From positions 3,545,001 through 3,609,000 of the forward strand of contig NZ_JBBOXF010000001.1 in NCBI RefSeq assembly GCF_038007465.1: a DNA stretch of 64,000 bases, read 5' to 3'. Source of the stretch: Sporosarcina sp. FSL K6-1508. Its GTDB lineage: Bacteria > Bacillota > Bacilli > Bacillales_A > Planococcaceae. This document shows positions 62,593 to 64,000 of this stretch, in pieces. The notes beneath the pieces are model-generated. The model was not told where the DNA came from, made no database searches, and saw nothing but the letters and a program-made list of their open reading frames with translations. Position 1 is the first letter of the stretch. Each line of letters opens with the position of its first letter. A program made the position numbers and the translations under genes.

Positions 62593-63931
62593 GAAGGGCC
62601 TCCATTTCCTGCACAAGTGCATCGATTTCTTCTTTCGTACGCTGTTCTGTAACGGCGATTAGTGCATGATTAGTAAATTCAGGATACGTCAGACCTAAGT
62701 CATAACCACCGATTATCCCTTTTGTAAATAGGCTTGTATTTACTTCTTTTACAGACCGTTTGCAATCAACGACGATTTCGTTGAAATGTGATCCACTAAA
62801 TTTAACGTCGAAACCAGCTTTTTCAAAGGTTTCTTTCGCATAGCGTGTTTTGACAATGTTCTGGTAGGCGATTTCTTGTGCTCCTATTTTACCGAGCGCA
62901 GTCATCGCTACTGAAGCAGCTAGTGCGTTCAAAGCTTGGTTTGAACAGATATTAGACGTCGCTTTATCACGGCGGATATGTTGTTCACGTGCTTGAAGTG
63001 TCAATACGTATCCACGACGGCCTTCATCATCAGTTGTTTCTCCAACAAGACGACCTGGAACTTTACGCATTAACTTTTTCGTCACCGCGAAATAACCACA
63101 ATGTGGGCCGCCAAATGATTCAGGAATACCGAATGGTTGTGCATCACCAACTGTAATGTCGGCACCAAGCTTACCTGGAGGTGTTAGTATGCCAAGTGCT
63201 AGCGGATTTGATGAAACAACGAACAGTCCGCCTTTAGCATGTGCAATTTCCCCGGTTTTTTGGAGGTCTTCGATTTGACCAAAGAAATTCGGATATTGTA
63301 CAAGCACAGCAGCTGTATTCTCATCCATCATTTCTTCTAACTTATCAATGTCAGTTACACCATCTTTTTGTGGAATTGTGACTACTTCGATGTATTGTCC
63401 AGATGCATAAGATAAAACTACATCGCGGGATTCCGGATTAACCGTCTCGGAAACAAGAATTTTTTTCCGGCGCGTGTGGCCTGCTGCAAGTGTTCCCGCT
63501 TCTGCAAGAGCCGTTCCGCCGTCATACATTGATGAGTTTGCAAGGTCCATTCCAGTCAATTCACAGATCATCGTCTGGAACTCAAAAATAGCCTGTAATT
63601 CACCTTGAGAGATTTCCGGCTGGTAAGGCGTATAGGCAGTATAGAATTCAGATCGTGAAATGACATGATCGACGATAATCGGCTTATAGTGATCATAGAC
63701 GCCTGCCCCTAGGAATGATGCATATGTACGCGCATCCGCATTTTTCGATGCAAGTTTCGAAAGCTCTTTCGTCAATGAAGATTCGGATTTCGCTTTTTTA
63801 ATATTGTATTCGCCTTTAAAACGGACCTTTTCAGGAATATCTGCAAAAAGTTCATCGATGGATGAAATCCCGATTGTTTTCATCATTTCATCACGATCAG
63901 TTTCGGTCATTGGAATATAACGATGCTGCAT
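62585..63931 (-). CDS. gcvPA: Glycine dehydrogenase (decarboxylating) subunit 1
   Basis: The N-terminal half of P protein, 448 residues. RYIPMTETDRDEMMKTIGI start, YTPYQPEISQGELQAIFEFQTMICELTGMD, SMYDGGTALAEAG and FGGPHCGYFAV. It has a PLP-type fold without the lysine and pairs with GcvPB. AAAAGGGG and AGAGGA lie before the ATG. Lies 33 bases after gcvT. Confidence 0.97.
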   Translation of the reverse strand: MQHRYIPMTETDRDEMMKTIGISSIDELFADIPEKVRFKGEYNIKKAKSESSLTKELSKLASKNADARTYASFLGAGVYDHYKPIIVDHVISRSEFYTAYTPYQPEISQGELQAIFEFQTMICELTGMDLANSSMYDGGTALAEAGTLAAGHTRRKKILVSETVNPESRDVVLSYASGQYIEVVTIPQKDGVTDIDKLEEMMDENTAAVLVQYPNFFGQIEDLQKTGEIAHAKGGLFVVSSNPLALGILTPPGKLGADITVGDAQPFGIPESFGGPHCGYFAVTKKLMRKVPGRLVGETTDDEGRRGYVLTLQAREQHIRRDKATSNICSNQALNALAASVAMTALGKIGAQEIAYQNIVKTRYAKETFEKAGFDVKFSGSHFNEIVVDCKRSVKEVNTSLFTKGIIGGYDLGLTYPEFTNHALIAVTEQRTKEEIDALVQEMEALHA

Positions 63932-63964
63932 GTCCTCTTATCCCCTTTTCATAATTTCATATGA

Positions 63965-64000
63965 TTAACGTTTATAAAATGGTGTAGCAATAATTACAGC
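63965..64000 (-). CDS. gcvT: Aminomethyltransferase GcvT, last 11 codons
   Basis: The minus strand reads AVIIATPFYKR and stop. A terminal PFYKR is typical of glycine cleavage T proteins, and gcvT precedes gcvPA in bacilli. The rest lies outside the window; a glycine riboswitch, if present, would be further upstream. Confidence 0.75.
   Translation of the reverse strand, partial: AVIIATPFYKR

Overview
This window comes from a low-GC Gram-positive spore-former lineage. Gene order matches the Bacillus subtilis block gcvT-gcvPA-gcvPB ... efp-spoIIIA-accBC ... spo0A ... bkd ... mmdA-mce ... dinB-rnz-namA. Extra methylmalonyl-CoA mutase genes, strong AAGGAGG-type ribosome sites and protein style suggest the Planococcaceae, probably Sporosarcina or a relative (inferred from memory of gene order, not from a search). 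Almost all core genes lie on the minus strand, so transcription runs from high to low coordinates.

Layout. 1-1.0 kb: 5' part of a methionyl-tRNA synthetase gene behind a T-box leader with an AUG specifier. 1.2-4.6 kb: accessory genes (cupin, methyltransferase, serine hydrolase, frameshifted isochorismatase-like gene). 4.8-9.6 kb: namA, ybaK-like, rnz, dinB, cheW. 9.6-12.7 kb: M20 peptidase, mmdA, mce. 12.8-14.8 kb: Prli42 micro-protein, bacilliredoxin, YisP-like protein. 15.1-20.0 kb: meaB-mutB-mutA. 20.1-30.5 kb: ptb-bcd-buk-lpdV-bkdAA-bkdAB-bkdB with the regulator bkdR. 30.6-33.2 kb: yqzF, a glycerophosphodiesterase and a FapA-family gene. 33.2-37.2 kb: an AT-rich accessory pocket with an intact IS4-family element, two small genes and decayed coding sequence. 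37.2-50.9 kb: spo0A, spoIVB, recN, ahrC, tlyA, dxs, ispA, xseB, xseA, folD, nusB, yqhY, accC, accB. 51.1-53.8 kb: a reduced spoIIIA operon (AC, AD, AE, broken AF, AG, AH; no AA or AB). 54.1-60.9 kb: efp, pepQ, aroQ, yqhR, yqhQ, lipM, yqhL, an AAA ATPase and a membrane protein. 61.1-64.0 kb: gcvPB, gcvPA and the last codons of gcvT.

How the genes work together. The bkd, mmdA/mce and mutAB/meaB groups form a route from branched-chain amino acids to branched acyl-CoA and propionyl-CoA, then through methylmalonyl-CoA to succinyl-CoA. lipM and yqhL sit next to the lipoate-dependent gcv genes. dxs-ispA and the YisP-like protein belong to isoprenoid metabolism. accB-accC supply fatty acid synthesis.

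Main surprises. The spoIIIA locus lacks spoIIIAA and spoIIIAB and has a truncated, frameshifted spoIIIAF, yet keeps a plausible sigma-E promoter before spoIIIAC. BkdR lacks the GAFTGA loop needed to engage sigma-54, and no clear -12/-24 promoter precedes ptb. YqhL has Asp in place of the rhodanese cysteine. SpoIVB is about 100 residues short. Structured repeats occupy two spacers of the bkd operon. Two clear and one possible single-base shortenings of A/T runs break genes, so real decay must be separated from sequencing error.
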